Numbered from the stretch's first letter, positions 1 to 8,305 are shown. The stretch is DNA of 15,532 bases from Flavobacteriales bacterium (GCA_947450405.1 CANFVI010000021.1:1-15532), one strand, 5' to 3'. Translations and numbers: made by a program. Notes: a model not told the origin generated them from the sequence alone.

Positions 1-879
1 AATGCAACTCTTGCACATTTGTTAAAATATGATTCAGTACACGGTAAATTCAACGGAACTGTTTCTCACGACGATCAACATTTGATTATCAATGGTAAAC
101 AAATCAAAGCTTTAGCTGAAAGAGATCCAAAAAATCTTCCTTGGGCTGCAATGGGCGTTGATGTAGTATTGGAAAGCACAGGTTTCTTTACCGATGCTGC
201 TAAAGCAAATGCGCATATTGAAGCAGGTGCTAAAAAAGTAGTTATTTCTGCTCCAGCCACTGGCGACTGTAAAACAGTTGTATTGGGTGTAAATGACAAT
301 ATTATTGATGGTTCTGAAACTATCTTGAGCAATGCATCTTGTACCACAAACTGCTTAGCTCCAATGGTAAAAGTTTTAGACGAAGCATTCGGTGTTGAAA
401 GTGGTTTTATGACTACCATTCACGCTTATACTTCAGATCAAAACCTTCAAGATTCTCCTCACAAAGATTTGCGCAGAGCACGTGCTGCAGCTTATAGCAT
501 TGTACCAACAAGTACAGGTGCTGCAAAAGCTGTAGGTTTGGTTTTGCCTCATTTGAAAGGTAAATTAAACGGTAACGCAATGCGTGTTCCAATTCCAGAT
601 GGTTCAGTTACTGATTTTACAGTTGTTTTGAAAAAAGCAGCTACTGTTGAAGAAATTAACGCTGCAATGAAAGCTGCTTCTGAAACTTCTTTGAAAGGTA
701 TTCTTGAATACAATATTGATCCTATCGTTAGTATTGATATCGTTGGTAACAGACACAGCTGTATTTTCGATTCTGACTTAACTCAAGTTATTGGAAACAC
801 TGCAAAAGTTGTAGGTTGGTACGACAATGAAACTGGTTACAGTTCAAGAGTTGCTGACTTAATTGCTAAAATTGGTTAA
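1..879 (+). CDS. gapA: Glyceraldehyde-3-phosphate dehydrogenase, 5'-truncated by window edge
   Basis: This is the phosphorylating GAPDH of glycolysis, a cytoplasmic enzyme that converts glyceraldehyde 3-phosphate plus NAD+ and phosphate to 1,3-bisphosphoglycerate. The reading frame is open from base 1 (Asn-Ala-Thr-Leu-Ala-His, then LLKYDSVHG) and gives 292 residues. The family usually has 330-340, so about 40 N-terminal residues with the first glycine-rich NAD-binding loop lie outside the window. The active-site motif SNASCTTNCLAP is present with the catalytic Cys at codon 340-342, and the catalytic His is in TTIHAYTSDQ (codon 421-423). SPHKDLRRARAAA, the substrate-binding PTSTGAAKAVG segment and WYDNETGYS near the C-terminus are all intact. 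The TTG at 19-21 is not a start, because homology continues upstream of it. A terminator follows 21 bases after the stop. Confidence 0.97.
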   Translation, partial: NATLAHLLKYDSVHGKFNGTVSHDDQHLIINGKQIKALAERDPKNLPWAAMGVDVVLESTGFFTDAAKANAHIEAGAKKVVISAPATGDCKTVVLGVNDNIIDGSETILSNASCTTNCLAPMVKVLDEAFGVESGFMTTIHAYTSDQNLQDSPHKDLRRARAAAYSIVPTSTGAAKAVGLVLPHLKGKLNGNAMRVPIPDGSVTDFTVVLKKAATVEEINAAMKAASETSLKGILEYNIDPIVSIDIVGNRHSCIFDSDLTQVIGNTAKVVGWYDNETGYSSRVADLIAKIG

Positions 880-900
880 TACCTAAAATTTATATTTAAC

Positions 901-933
901 AAAAAAGGCGATCTAACGATCGCCTTTTTTTTT
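901..933. terminator. Bidirectional intrinsic terminator between gapA and the DUF4403-like gene
   Basis: A perfect 7-bp stem, GGCGATC (907-913) and GATCGCC (918-924), closes a TAAC loop. It is flanked by six A on the left and nine T on the right, so it can terminate transcription in both directions. It sits 21 bases after the gapA stop and 15 bases beyond the stop of the convergent minus-strand gene, where it can serve both transcripts. Confidence 0.9.
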
Positions 934-948
934 GTGGTAAATTTAGTT

Positions 949-2337
949 TTACTGATTAACGGTAACACCTACGGTTCCGGATAAACTTACCCTCACCAAA
1001 ATTTCTTTTTCTCGGGGAGAAATATCTGTAATATTCAATTTCTTCAAATTGCCTTTCAATGTGATTCCACCGTCTAGCTTCTTGTTCAACGATTCATTGA
1101 TTCCCTTTTCGGCGGCATTCAAACTCGACGTAATATCTACCACCATGGCTTCCTCCATTTTTTTGCGGATGGTTTCATTTAACATCCACTTTGCAGACCT
1201 TAGTAATAAATTCTTGGTAGATAAATCGTATTGAACATTCTTCACACTTACGGTTTTCTTTTCAGAATCAAACGCAGGATTACCCAACAAATATAAGGTG
1301 CCAGATTTACTACCAATAAATGCTACTTCCACTCCCAATTTATCTTTTGCTGCAAAAAGTCTGATATTTTGAATAATGATAAAATCTTTACCCACCACAA
1401 ACTTCTGTGTTTTCAAATAGCCCATTATTTGCTTCGACAAGGTGTCGTAATTCATACTAACGTCTGTAAACACTTGAAACCCGTCTGAAGCCTTGTAAGG
1501 GGCTAAATTAGGCAAAGGAATTAAAGGTGTTGTCCACTTTGTAGATTGAATAGCTGGGGTAGCTTTCAAACCTATAGAAAAACTCAATTTGCTCTTGTTA
1601 AATGTCAAATCGCTCAACGACAATTCCTTTGGTTGAATTTTTAAAAAGCCAACATTTGGAACATATATATCTTTCTGCATTTGGTCAAACACAGGTTTAA
1701 TAAACGGCTTCAAATCTACTTTTGCAATTTCTTTATCTACCATTTTAGAAAGCTCTCCAAAATATGGTTTTACCCTATTTAGCAATAAGTTAGTTACATC
1801 AAATCCAAAAATTACTTTGATTGGATCTATGGGTTTCACTTCTTGTATGGTAGTAACTGACTGAATTTTGTAGGTTGGCAATAACTTGAATTTACTTTCA
1901 ATGGCAATTCTCGCGCGTTTCATTGGCTCATCCATTCCAATTTGAAATCCAACTGGAGGCGTAGCACATTGGTCCATAATACACAAAGGACAATATTCGC
2001 CTTTGGCGCCATATTGTAAATCCAACGCCAAACCAATTTGACCAATACCACGTCCCTCAATAATAAAAGGAGATCTGTTTAGTTTATACTCATATCTCAA
2101 GCCTTGACAAGGTTTATCTTGTCCAGAAAAAGTTTTGTCTACTTTGTCATCTGCCATTTTGAAAAATGGCATCAGGTCAATTTCCAAAGGAATATTCACT
2201 TGAGACACAACCACTGGCAAAGGTTTCACTTCCACCACGGCATTCATGTCCATTGGCGGCTGAGGTTTAATGATTCCACACGAAGAAACAACCGAAACAA
2301 CGGCAGCTAAAAATATATAAAATTTATGCATTTTCAT
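949..2337 (-). CDS. DUF4403-like envelope lipoprotein
   Basis: Predicted lipoprotein of 462 residues. The N-terminus MKMHKFYIFLAAVVSVVSSC is a signal peptide ending in a lipobox-like VSSC, with lipid-accepting Cys20 if the first Met is used. ATG codons at 2337 and 2331 are both possible. The rest is rich in beta strands and has the length and pattern I associate with the DUF4403 family of uncharacterised Bacteroidota/Proteobacteria proteins (an opening segment with VNIPLEIDLMPFF, a repeated lipid-binding-like beta pattern, and a terminal half with KNLLLRSAKWMLNETIRKK followed by NAAEKGINESLNKKL). The family assignment is from memory of its style, not a search, and its function is unknown. Odd point: beyond Cys20 there are only four cysteines, C77 and a cluster C116-x2-C119-x4-C124, which suggests disulfides or a metal site. 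The first gene position overlaps the upstream 1238-residue gene by one base (TAATG), so the two are probably cotranslated. Confidence 0.7.
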   Translation of the reverse strand: MKMHKFYIFLAAVVSVVSSCGIIKPQPPMDMNAVVEVKPLPVVVSQVNIPLEIDLMPFFKMADDKVDKTFSGQDKPCQGLRYEYKLNRSPFIIEGRGIGQIGLALDLQYGAKGEYCPLCIMDQCATPPVGFQIGMDEPMKRARIAIESKFKLLPTYKIQSVTTIQEVKPIDPIKVIFGFDVTNLLLNRVKPYFGELSKMVDKEIAKVDLKPFIKPVFDQMQKDIYVPNVGFLKIQPKELSLSDLTFNKSKLSFSIGLKATPAIQSTKWTTPLIPLPNLAPYKASDGFQVFTDVSMNYDTLSKQIMGYLKTQKFVVGKDFIIIQNIRLFAAKDKLGVEVAFIGSKSGTLYLLGNPAFDSEKKTVSVKNVQYDLSTKNLLLRSAKWMLNETIRKKMEEAMVVDITSSLNAAEKGINESLNKKLDGGITLKGNLKKLNITDISPREKEILVRVSLSGTVGVTVNQ

Positions 2338-5300
2338 TATTCTACAAAAATAGGATAACTAAGTAAACCTTTGTTTGTCATTACCTTTAAAAAGTAAACT
2401 GCCGAACTAAGATTCTTAGGCAATTCGCATTGCAATGATTTATTATTTAGTTGACCATCAATAATTTTACAATCAATTTTCCTTCCCAAATTATCATAAA
2501 GAATAAAGTTCAAAATTTCTGTTGTCGAAATTATCGTAAATCTATTTTTAACCGGATTTGGTGATACGTTCACGCTTTCATTTTTCAAATTATTCAAACT
2601 ATTCAATTGAACCGCAAATACGCAGTTAAAAGTATCATTATCAGCAATTGAATCAACCCTAGTTGACAGGTAGGTTGTTACATATTGAACGCCAACATCC
2701 ATTAATTCTACTCTCTTTTTAAAGGTAATCCAAGAACTGTCATTCGGAATAATAGAAGCAAATGGCATAGTATCTCTATACCATACTTTTTGAGGGAAAC
2801 CGTTTGAAATGGTATAGATAATATTTCCAGCCGAACTCAAAGAATCTTGCCCAATATTTCTAAGTAAAACCCTTGGATACATACCCTGTTTGGTTTGATA
2901 TATTTTATTTGCCTGTGGCGAATCAACATAATCGATCATGATGTCTTTATCAATTCCAACTTGAAAAATATGAATCAAGGTATCATTCAATACATTGTTG
3001 TCTGATGGGTGATAGGTAATCAAATACACTTCATAGAAACCAACTTTATTCAATTTTAACCCAACATTTACAAAATGTCCTTTTTCTTGTCGTGGTGAAA
3101 AAGTATCCAATACTGTGCTTGACGTATAAACCACTTTGTTCGTGTTTATTATCAATAATTTTGATTGAACACTTAACAAACTATCTCTCCCTTGGTTCTT
3201 AATAGAAACTTCTAATTTGCCTAATGTTTGTCCAAAATTATACTTCGTATTTAAACCAATGATTTCAATTGGCAAAGCATCTTTTCCAATATCAGCCATG
3301 AACGTTCTTTCAATGGTGTCGTTCTTCACATTCATATCGCCATTATAATTAGTTCTTATTCTGATTTTATATTGACCAACATACAAAGGATTGAACTTCT
3401 TAAAAAACGAAATTGAGGTTTGGGCGGCAGTATCTAAATTTACATTTGAAATTGCGTAGTAAACTTGCTTTCCGGCATATTCAATTTCACAAATTACAGG
3501 ACAATTATTTGATGATTTTATGAAACCATTATTCTTAACACCCGCACCAATTGTGTATCCACCGTTACCCATGCTCATTGTGTCGACAACCAAAATTTTG
3601 GTTGGCAAATAGTCATTGGGTAAACCAATATTAAATGTAGAAATCAATGTATCATTTTTAGGATACATATCAAACTTACCCCTACATGTTATGAAAACCT
3701 TATAAATGCCCTTTTTGAAGCATTTGAGGGACTTTGGCATTGAAATAGGCAAAACAGTATAACCATCAATGTCCGTTTTCACACTATCAAGATAAACCAC
3801 TTTGTTGGCAGGATCGAAAACAGTAACAATAACTGGAATTTTAAATAAGGATAAAATTCCCTGGTTATAGGCTTGAAACTTGATTGGTATAGATACACCT
3901 TGGTCGAAATAACTGTTTGCCAATGGAGATTTGACAGAATCTAAACCAAAATCAGTTTTCTTATATACGATTAACCATCTGCGTTGGGTATCATTGTATC
4001 GGTACTTATCTGTTGCCATTTCAGTAATAATCAATAACTCTAATTTGCCAGTATCGGTAGATTTATAAGTTGGCCAATACATTATTTTTGACTGAAATTT
4101 CGGCAACGCAACGGTATTAATTTTATTATAAATTACATTTTTACCCTTCAAAATGATGCACCTCGTATTGAAAGTGGGGGTATTGTCATATCCCATATTC
4201 ATAATTGTTGCCAGCGGTTGCAAGGTGTCTTTTAAATATTCATAAGTGGTAAAATCAGCTGCGGGTTCATGCATGGTTTTTACCATTACATCTTGCTTTA
4301 ATCCCACATAAAATCTCCTTATTGCAGTGTCATTGTCCCTTATTTGATCATTCACAAGTTTAGAAATGATCAACAACCTGTATTCTCCAAGTTCAGATGG
4401 ATAAAAGGTTTTTGGAAAAGTATATTTCCTTTTGATATTTGGCGATATGGTATCTCTAATTACCTTTCTATAAAGTCTTGAATTTGGTCCCCAAATTTCA
4501 CAAATTATATCGATACTGTCTTTCGGTTTGTAAGAACCAATATTACCCACTGTTCCAATTGGGGCCATTGTGTCTGAAACATATCTATTGAACGAATCCT
4601 TAGGATAATCGGCCGAAATTGCGGCAATGTCGTAATCTGCTTGCAACCTAGGTTCAATGATAAATTTATAAGGTGCCCCGGGATTAAAATCGACCCAATT
4701 TGTATCGCCCAAGGGCTCAACATAAAAGAAGGTTTGAGGCCTAATTGGATCTTCATACTGAAATCCAAAACCAATATTAGTTTTATCAATTTGTCTCACG
4801 CCAACAAAAAATGATCCTTTAACCTTTACCGGATTCTTTAAATCCAAAATGTAGGTTCCATTCACTGTTTTCAACGTATCACTTTGGTAAATCAATTTCC
4901 CTGGACGGGATTTGATGCTATCGTAACTCCAAATTCCAATTTTAAACAACAAACCAGTACTAGAAAACATTACAGAAACCTGATTGATGGCTTTAGAGGT
5001 ATTGCTTTGAAATCTGGCAACAAAATCTCCTTGAGCACCACTAAATCCGATACCGCCGGGGGCTGGACTTTGGGTTATATCTCTGTAGCTATAGGTATTT
5101 TCGTTCCCCCATCGGATAGAAGATTCCAAGTTATTTGTTGTATTTAGATCAACACAAGAAACATAAATGGTATCGGTTCCTTTTTTAATTGGATTCAATG
5201 AAGGAACATTGAAGAACCTTTGTTCACCCCTTGGCAAATTAATGGTGAAACTATCTTTTTGCTTGTTATTTCCTATTGAATAAGTATAGCATTTAAATCC

Positions 5301-6053
5301 TGTAAGATCATTTTTACCAACATTTTTGAGCAAAACCTTTACGCTATCTGGATTTCCCAGAGGCAATGGAATTTTTCCCAAAGTATAAACTCCTTTCACT
5401 TCGCAATCTTTTGCAATTCTTGGATAATTAAAAATAATTGTGGGATGGTATTCTGTGCTAAAATTCAAACTATCGGCCAAGGTAGCACCTGATGTAAATT
5501 TTACTTGGTCTGGCGCATATCCTGAAACGGATGTACTGCTTTCAAAATAAAAATTATAGGCACCTTTTAAGGTATCTTTCTGATTGAATTCTACCATCAA
5601 TACGAGATTTTCACCGTTGATACTGTCGTAGCGGAACTTTTTAGAAAATGGCAATTTGTAAAACGCTTCTACAGTTCCGATATGTTGCTTTGGATTTTGA
5701 TTATAAATTTGTTGGGCATTGGCAATTTCTGACAAAAAAGAGACTTTATTTTTACCAAAATCAGACCTTGAAGTGGTTGTAATCCACATTTTTAACTTGC
5801 AAGAAGTGTCAAATGCGGGACCATCGGTTCTAAAAAATTCTAACGATTCAATTGTATCGCCATGCTTCAAATTGCCCAATTCTGATTTGGGAAAAATGTA
5901 GGCAAATCGGCTGTAGAAATAGCGGTTAACCGCCGATGTACGCATGGGTCCAGCATAATTTCCAAGGTAGCTTCCTGTACCAATTTGAACAATTTGCCCG
6001 TTCAAATTGAACATGAAAAACATAAAAAATAACCAAAAGAAGCATTTCCGCAT
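2337..6053 (-). CDS. Large T9SS-secreted repeat protein with sorting domain
   Basis: A 1238-residue exported protein. Residues 1-19 form a hydrophobic signal peptide (MRKCFFWLFFMFFMFNLNG, cleavage likely before Q20). About 21-210 is a beta-rich domain opening IVQIGTGSYLGNYAGP, a style seen at the mature N-terminus of other Bacteroidota surface proteins. About 215-316 is a diverged Ig-like unit (NVG at 244), and 317-470 is a second beta-sandwich insertion (ARFQSNTSKAINQV). Residues 473-1148 hold six tandem repeats. The last 75 or so residues (SVNVSPNPVKNRFTI from about 1160, then FILYDNLGRKI, then VYFLKVMTNKG) form a type A T9SS C-terminal sorting domain, so the protein should cross the outer membrane through T9SS and be released or anchored at the surface. 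No catalytic motif was seen. A structural, adhesin or matrix role is inferred. The stop overlaps the start of the downstream lipoprotein gene. Confidence 0.88.
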   Translation of the reverse strand: MRKCFFWLFFMFFMFNLNGQIVQIGTGSYLGNYAGPMRTSAVNRYFYSRFAYIFPKSELGNLKHGDTIESLEFFRTDGPAFDTSCKLKMWITTTSRSDFGKNKVSFLSEIANAQQIYNQNPKQHIGTVEAFYKLPFSKKFRYDSINGENLVLMVEFNQKDTLKGAYNFYFESSTSVSGYAPDQVKFTSGATLADSLNFSTEYHPTIIFNYPRIAKDCEVKGVYTLGKIPLPLGNPDSVKVLLKNVGKNDLTGFKCYTYSIGNNKQKDSFTINLPRGEQRFFNVPSLNPIKKGTDTIYVSCVDLNTTNNLESSIRWGNENTYSYRDITQSPAPGGIGFSGAQGDFVARFQSNTSKAINQVSVMFSSTGLLFKIGIWSYDSIKSRPGKLIYQSDTLKTVNGTYILDLKNPVKVKGSFFVGVRQIDKTNIGFGFQYEDPIRPQTFFYVEPLGDTNWVDFNPGAPYKFIIEPRLQADYDIAAISADYPKDSFNRYVSDTMAPIGTVGNIGSYKPKDSIDIICEIWGPNSRLYRKVIRDTISPNIKRKYTFPKTFYPSELGEYRLLIISKLVNDQIRDNDTAIRRFYVGLKQDVMVKTMHEPAADFTTYEYLKDTLQPLATIMNMGYDNTPTFNTRCIILKGKNVIYNKINTVALPKFQSKIMYWPTYKSTDTGKLELLIITEMATDKYRYNDTQRRWLIVYKKTDFGLDSVKSPLANSYFDQGVSIPIKFQAYNQGILSLFKIPVIVTVFDPANKVVYLDSVKTDIDGYTVLPISMPKSLKCFKKGIYKVFITCRGKFDMYPKNDTLISTFNIGLPNDYLPTKILVVDTMSMGNGGYTIGAGVKNNGFIKSSNNCPVICEIEYAGKQVYYAISNVNLDTAAQTSISFFKKFNPLYVGQYKIRIRTNYNGDMNVKNDTIERTFMADIGKDALPIEIIGLNTKYNFGQTLGKLEVSIKNQGRDSLLSVQSKLLIINTNKVVYTSSTVLDTFSPRQEKGHFVNVGLKLNKVGFYEVYLITYHPSDNNVLNDTLIHIFQVGIDKDIMIDYVDSPQANKIYQTKQGMYPRVLLRNIGQDSLSSAGNIIYTISNGFPQKVWYRDTMPFASIIPNDSSWITFKKRVELMDVGVQYVTTYLSTRVDSIADNDTFNCVFAVQLNSLNNLKNESVNVSPNPVKNRFTIISTTEILNFILYDNLGRKIDCKIIDGQLNNKSLQCELPKNLSSAVYFLKVMTNKGLLSYPIFVE
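2610..4637 (-). repeat. Six tandem CARDB/Ig-like protein repeats of about 112 residues
   Basis: Within the 1238-residue protein, residues 473-1148 divide into six units. Each has an early Asn-x-Gly (NIG 504, NMG 619, NQG 730, NNG 841, NQG 953, NIG 1066) and a closing Asn-Asp-Thr (574, 687, 800, 911, 1023, 1139) followed by a short strand such as RRFYVG, STFNIG or IHIFQVG. Asn-x-Gly spacing is 111-115 residues and Asn-Asp-Thr spacing 111-116. The DNA of the units is strongly diverged, so this is an old protein-level repeat. The pattern of beta strands with an N-x-G turn resembles CARDB-type Ig folds. Confidence 0.85.
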
Positions 6054-6057
6054 AATA

Positions 6058-6065
6058 CAAATGTA
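6058..6065 (-). promoter_or_regulatory. Bacteroidota -7 box (TACATTTG) of the T9SS protein gene
   Basis: On the minus strand TACATTTG fits the Bacteroidota -7 consensus TAnnTTTG exactly. It is followed by only TATT before the ATG at 6053. No TTG is visible at the usual -33 spacing. If the box is used, transcription would begin at or next to the start codon, giving a leaderless or near-leaderless message. Confidence 0.5.
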
Positions 6066-6096
6066 ACCAATACAAAAATGATTTCCGTTATTTGCA

Positions 6097-6906
6097 GTGA
6101 AAGTGAAAAAATCAGAAATTATAGAACAGATTTTTCAGAAGCAAAGCTATTTGTGTACAGGCTTAGATTCTGAGATTGGAAAACTCCCAATTTCCCTCGA
6201 AAAAAATGGAAAAGGATTGCTTGAATTCAATAAAAACATAATTGAAGCAACCAAAGACTATAGCGTAGCCTATAAAATAAATACTGCATTTTATGAGCAA
6301 TACGGCAGCCAAGGATGGCAGTGGATGGAAGAAACTTTGAGCTACTTGCCTCAAAATACTTTCAATATTGCCGATGCAAAACGCGGCGATATTGGCAATA
6401 CAAGCAGCATGTATGCCAAAGCCTTCTTCGAAACCATGAATTTCGATGCCATAACTGTTGCTCCTTATATGGGAGAGGATAGCTTGAGACCATTTTTAGA
6501 ATTCAAAGACAAATATGTGATTTGCTTGGCCTTAACGAGCAATGCAGGGCATGCTGATTTTCAACTTCAACAAACGGGCGAACTAAAACTTTACGAAAGG
6601 GTAATTAATACCGTTTGTAAATGGGGTAATCCAGATAATTTGATGTTTGTAGTTGGCGCAACTAGGGCAAATTTGGTAGGCGAAATTAGAAACATGGTTC
6701 CAGATCATTTTCTATTGGTACCTGGAGTTGGTGCGCAGGGTGGATCATTAAGCGACATTACAAAAGCTGCGGCAAATGAGGAAGTTGGTTTACTTGTAAA
6801 TAGTTCAAGAGGAATTATTTACGCCAGCAATAATGAAGATTACGCAGAAAAAGCAGGCATTGAAGCTAAAAAATTGGCTTTAGAAATGAGCACTTTGATT
6901 CAGTAA
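6097..6906 (+). CDS. pyrF: Orotidine 5'-phosphate decarboxylase (long-form, type 2)
   Basis: Catalyses the last step of de novo UMP synthesis, decarboxylating OMP in the cytoplasm. The 269 residues form a TIM barrel of the longer PyrF subfamily. The catalytic D-x-K-x-x-D array is ADAKRGDIG (Asp93, Lys95, Asp98). Other landmarks are SYLCTGLDSEI near residues 17-27, VAYKINTAFYEQYG (Lys60), TVAPYMGEDSL (120-129), the phosphate-binding LVPGVGAQGG (207-216) and NSSRGI with Arg238. No in-frame ATG exists downstream of the last stop, so initiation is at GTG 6097 or GTG 6103. The latter gives MKKSEIIEQI and fits homologs as I recall them slightly better. The gene starts 43 bases from the divergent T9SS gene, and its last 27 bases overlap the end of coaE on the other strand, with no terminator between them. 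Confidence 0.95.
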   Translation: MKVKKSEIIEQIFQKQSYLCTGLDSEIGKLPISLEKNGKGLLEFNKNIIEATKDYSVAYKINTAFYEQYGSQGWQWMEETLSYLPQNTFNIADAKRGDIGNTSSMYAKAFFETMNFDAITVAPYMGEDSLRPFLEFKDKYVICLALTSNAGHADFQLQQTGELKLYERVINTVCKWGNPDNLMFVVGATRANLVGEIRNMVPDHFLLVPGVGAQGGSLSDITKAAANEEVGLLVNSSRGIIYASNNEDYAEKAGIEAKKLALEMSTLIQ

Positions 6907-7473
6907 ATCTTGGTGTATTTTCATTACTTGGTCAATGATTGACTCATCACCATTGTTGTGAATGATATAGTTGCATTTTTTTCTCAATTCATCTTGAGGG
7001 ATTTGCGACTCAATAATCTTTTTTATGGTTTCAATTGGCAAATTATCGCGGTGAGCCACACGTCTGATGCGGGTTAATTCATCTGCCAAAACACCAATTA
7101 CTATGTCTACAGTTTTGTCGGCACCACTTTCAAATAAAATGGCAGCCTCTTTCAAAACATAGGGTGACTTTTGGGATTTCACCCAATTTTCAAATTGCTT
7201 AAATACTTTGGGGTGAATGATTGAATTTAAAACATTTCTGGTTTTTTCTTGGGCTATGATATCCCTCAAAACTGGTTTGTTCAATTCATTATCGGACAAA
7301 TATATAGATTTGCCAAAATTTTCGATAAGTTCAGATTTTAAATCAAAATCTGTAAAATACAATTGCTTCGCTTCGAAGTCTGCATTATAAATGGGTATTC
7401 CCAGTTCGGAAAAGACATGACAAACAGTTGATTTGCCACTGCCTATGCCACCAGTAATACCCACTTTTAGCAT
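6880..7473 (-). CDS. coaE: Dephospho-CoA kinase
   Basis: Cytoplasmic P-loop kinase that phosphorylates the 3'-hydroxyl of the ribose in dephospho-CoA, the last step of coenzyme A synthesis. Its 197 residues match the family length. The Walker A motif GGIGSGKST is at residues 8-16. It is followed by the substrate-site NADFEAKQL (Asp32), IIHPKVF (85-91), AAILFESG (110-117) and the lid segment RIRRVAHRDN (135-144). It is the last gene of the nusB/DUF1573/yajC/coaE unit, starting 9 bases after the yajC stop, so cotranscription is likely. Its 3' end runs 27 bases into the end of the convergent pyrF gene. Confidence 0.96.
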   Translation of the reverse strand: MLKVGITGGIGSGKSTVCHVFSELGIPIYNADFEAKQLYFTDFDLKSELIENFGKSIYLSDNELNKPVLRDIIAQEKTRNVLNSIIHPKVFKQFENWVKSQKSPYVLKEAAILFESGADKTVDIVIGVLADELTRIRRVAHRDNLPIETIKKIIESQIPQDELRKKCNYIIHNNGDESIIDQVMKIHQDLLNQSAHF

Positions 7474-7482
7474 AAAAAATGA

Positions 7483-7800
7483 TTAATCTTTGGCAACTGG
7501 ATAAGCAGCTTGGGTCATTTCCATGCTCACACCAGATTTGTCAATCTTCATTTTGCCTTCTTCAATGTCAATGATATAATGTTTTTCTGTTTCTACAGAA
7601 ATTTTACCATAAACACCTCCGGTTGTAACAATGCTATCGCCTTTTTTCAAAGACTCAACAAATGCTTTCGCTTTCTTTTGACGGCGCATTTGAGGCCAAA
7701 CCATGAAAAAGAACATCACACCCATGATTAACATTAAAACCACTGGGTTCATGCCACCTGGAGCGGCAGCTGCTTGTAAAATTATATTAGTTGTTTGCAT
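7483..7800 (-). CDS. yajC: Sec translocase accessory protein YajC
   Basis: Small inner-membrane protein that associates with SecDF and the SecYEG translocon. Its 105 residues fit the family. A short periplasmic N-terminus (about 1-16) leads into one transmembrane segment (about 17-36, NPVVLMLIMGVMFFFMVWPQ). Next comes the family's PQMRRQKK basic stretch and a cytoplasmic domain with the signature LKKGDSIVTTGGVYGKI (51-67). The start ATG at 7800 lies 3 bases after the stop of the DUF1573 gene, so the two are very probably cotranslated. secD and secF, with which yajC is often linked in other bacteria, are not in the window. Confidence 0.95.
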   Translation of the reverse strand: MQTTNIILQAAAAPGGMNPVVLMLIMGVMFFFMVWPQMRRQKKAKAFVESLKKGDSIVTTGGVYGKISVETEKHYIIDIEEGKMKIDKSGVSMEMTQAAYPVAKD

Positions 7801-7803
7801 ATA

Positions 7804-8301
7804 TTAGTGACTATGATTATTGTTTGGTTGTGCCTCATCCGTTGGGGCAGCATAAATATTGGCAACAAATTTCAATACTACAAGATCATTGATACAATCA
7901 TCGAAGTAAACAGAAATACTCTTTTCAACCAAAGGATTTTCTGGTCCACCTTTTCCAGAGCTGTTAAATGTGGCTTTTATTTTACCAGTAGCTCCTGGTT
8001 GAATAATTTCTTTGGAATATTCTGGGGTAGTACAACCGCAAGATGCCTCAACTTTCGCAATTGAAATTGGTGCCTTTCCTACGTTGGTGAAAGTATAAGT
8101 ATGTTCCACAATTTCACCATCGGTAATTTTACCAAAGTTGATAACCGTGTCTTTGAACATGACTTCACCTTTAGGACCCTGGGGTTTGTTTTCACGGTTG
8201 CTGTTTTCAATATCTTCAGCTTCCATTTCCTGAGTTGCAGGACCACAAGCCATCACAGAGGCTGCGATCACAAGAATAAAATAAAACTTCCTTAACGTCA
8301 T
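7804..8301 (-). CDS. DUF1573 domain lipoprotein
   Basis: A 165-residue envelope protein. Residues 1-18 are a signal peptide with a lipobox-like VMAC, giving a lipidated Cys19, then a charged linker rich in E, N and P (about 20-45). Residues 48-150 show the DUF1573 pattern, an Ig-like beta sandwich: INFGKITDGEIVEHTYTFTNVG, then APISIAKVEASCGCTTPEY, then IIQPGATGKIKATFNSSGKGG. The SCGCTTP motif (87-93) is the family hallmark. The C-terminal tail is low complexity and ends NNNHSH. The domain occurs widely in Bacteroidota and its function is not established. Gene position between nusB and yajC is one I recall as common in the phylum. A perfect -7 box lies 4 bases before the ATG, so it may also be transcribed separately from nusB. 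Confidence 0.88.
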   Translation of the reverse strand: MTLRKFYFILVIAASVMACGPATQEMEAEDIENSNRENKPQGPKGEVMFKDTVINFGKITDGEIVEHTYTFTNVGKAPISIAKVEASCGCTTPEYSKEIIQPGATGKIKATFNSSGKGGPENPLVEKSISVYFDDCINDLVVLKFVANIYAAPTDEAQPNNNHSH

Positions 8302-8305
8302 ATTA

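Noticed and set aside
75..419. 114-codon open frame antisense to gapA
   Set aside because: It lies fully within the conserved GAPDH coding region and its composition mirrors the sense codons; no start context or homology.
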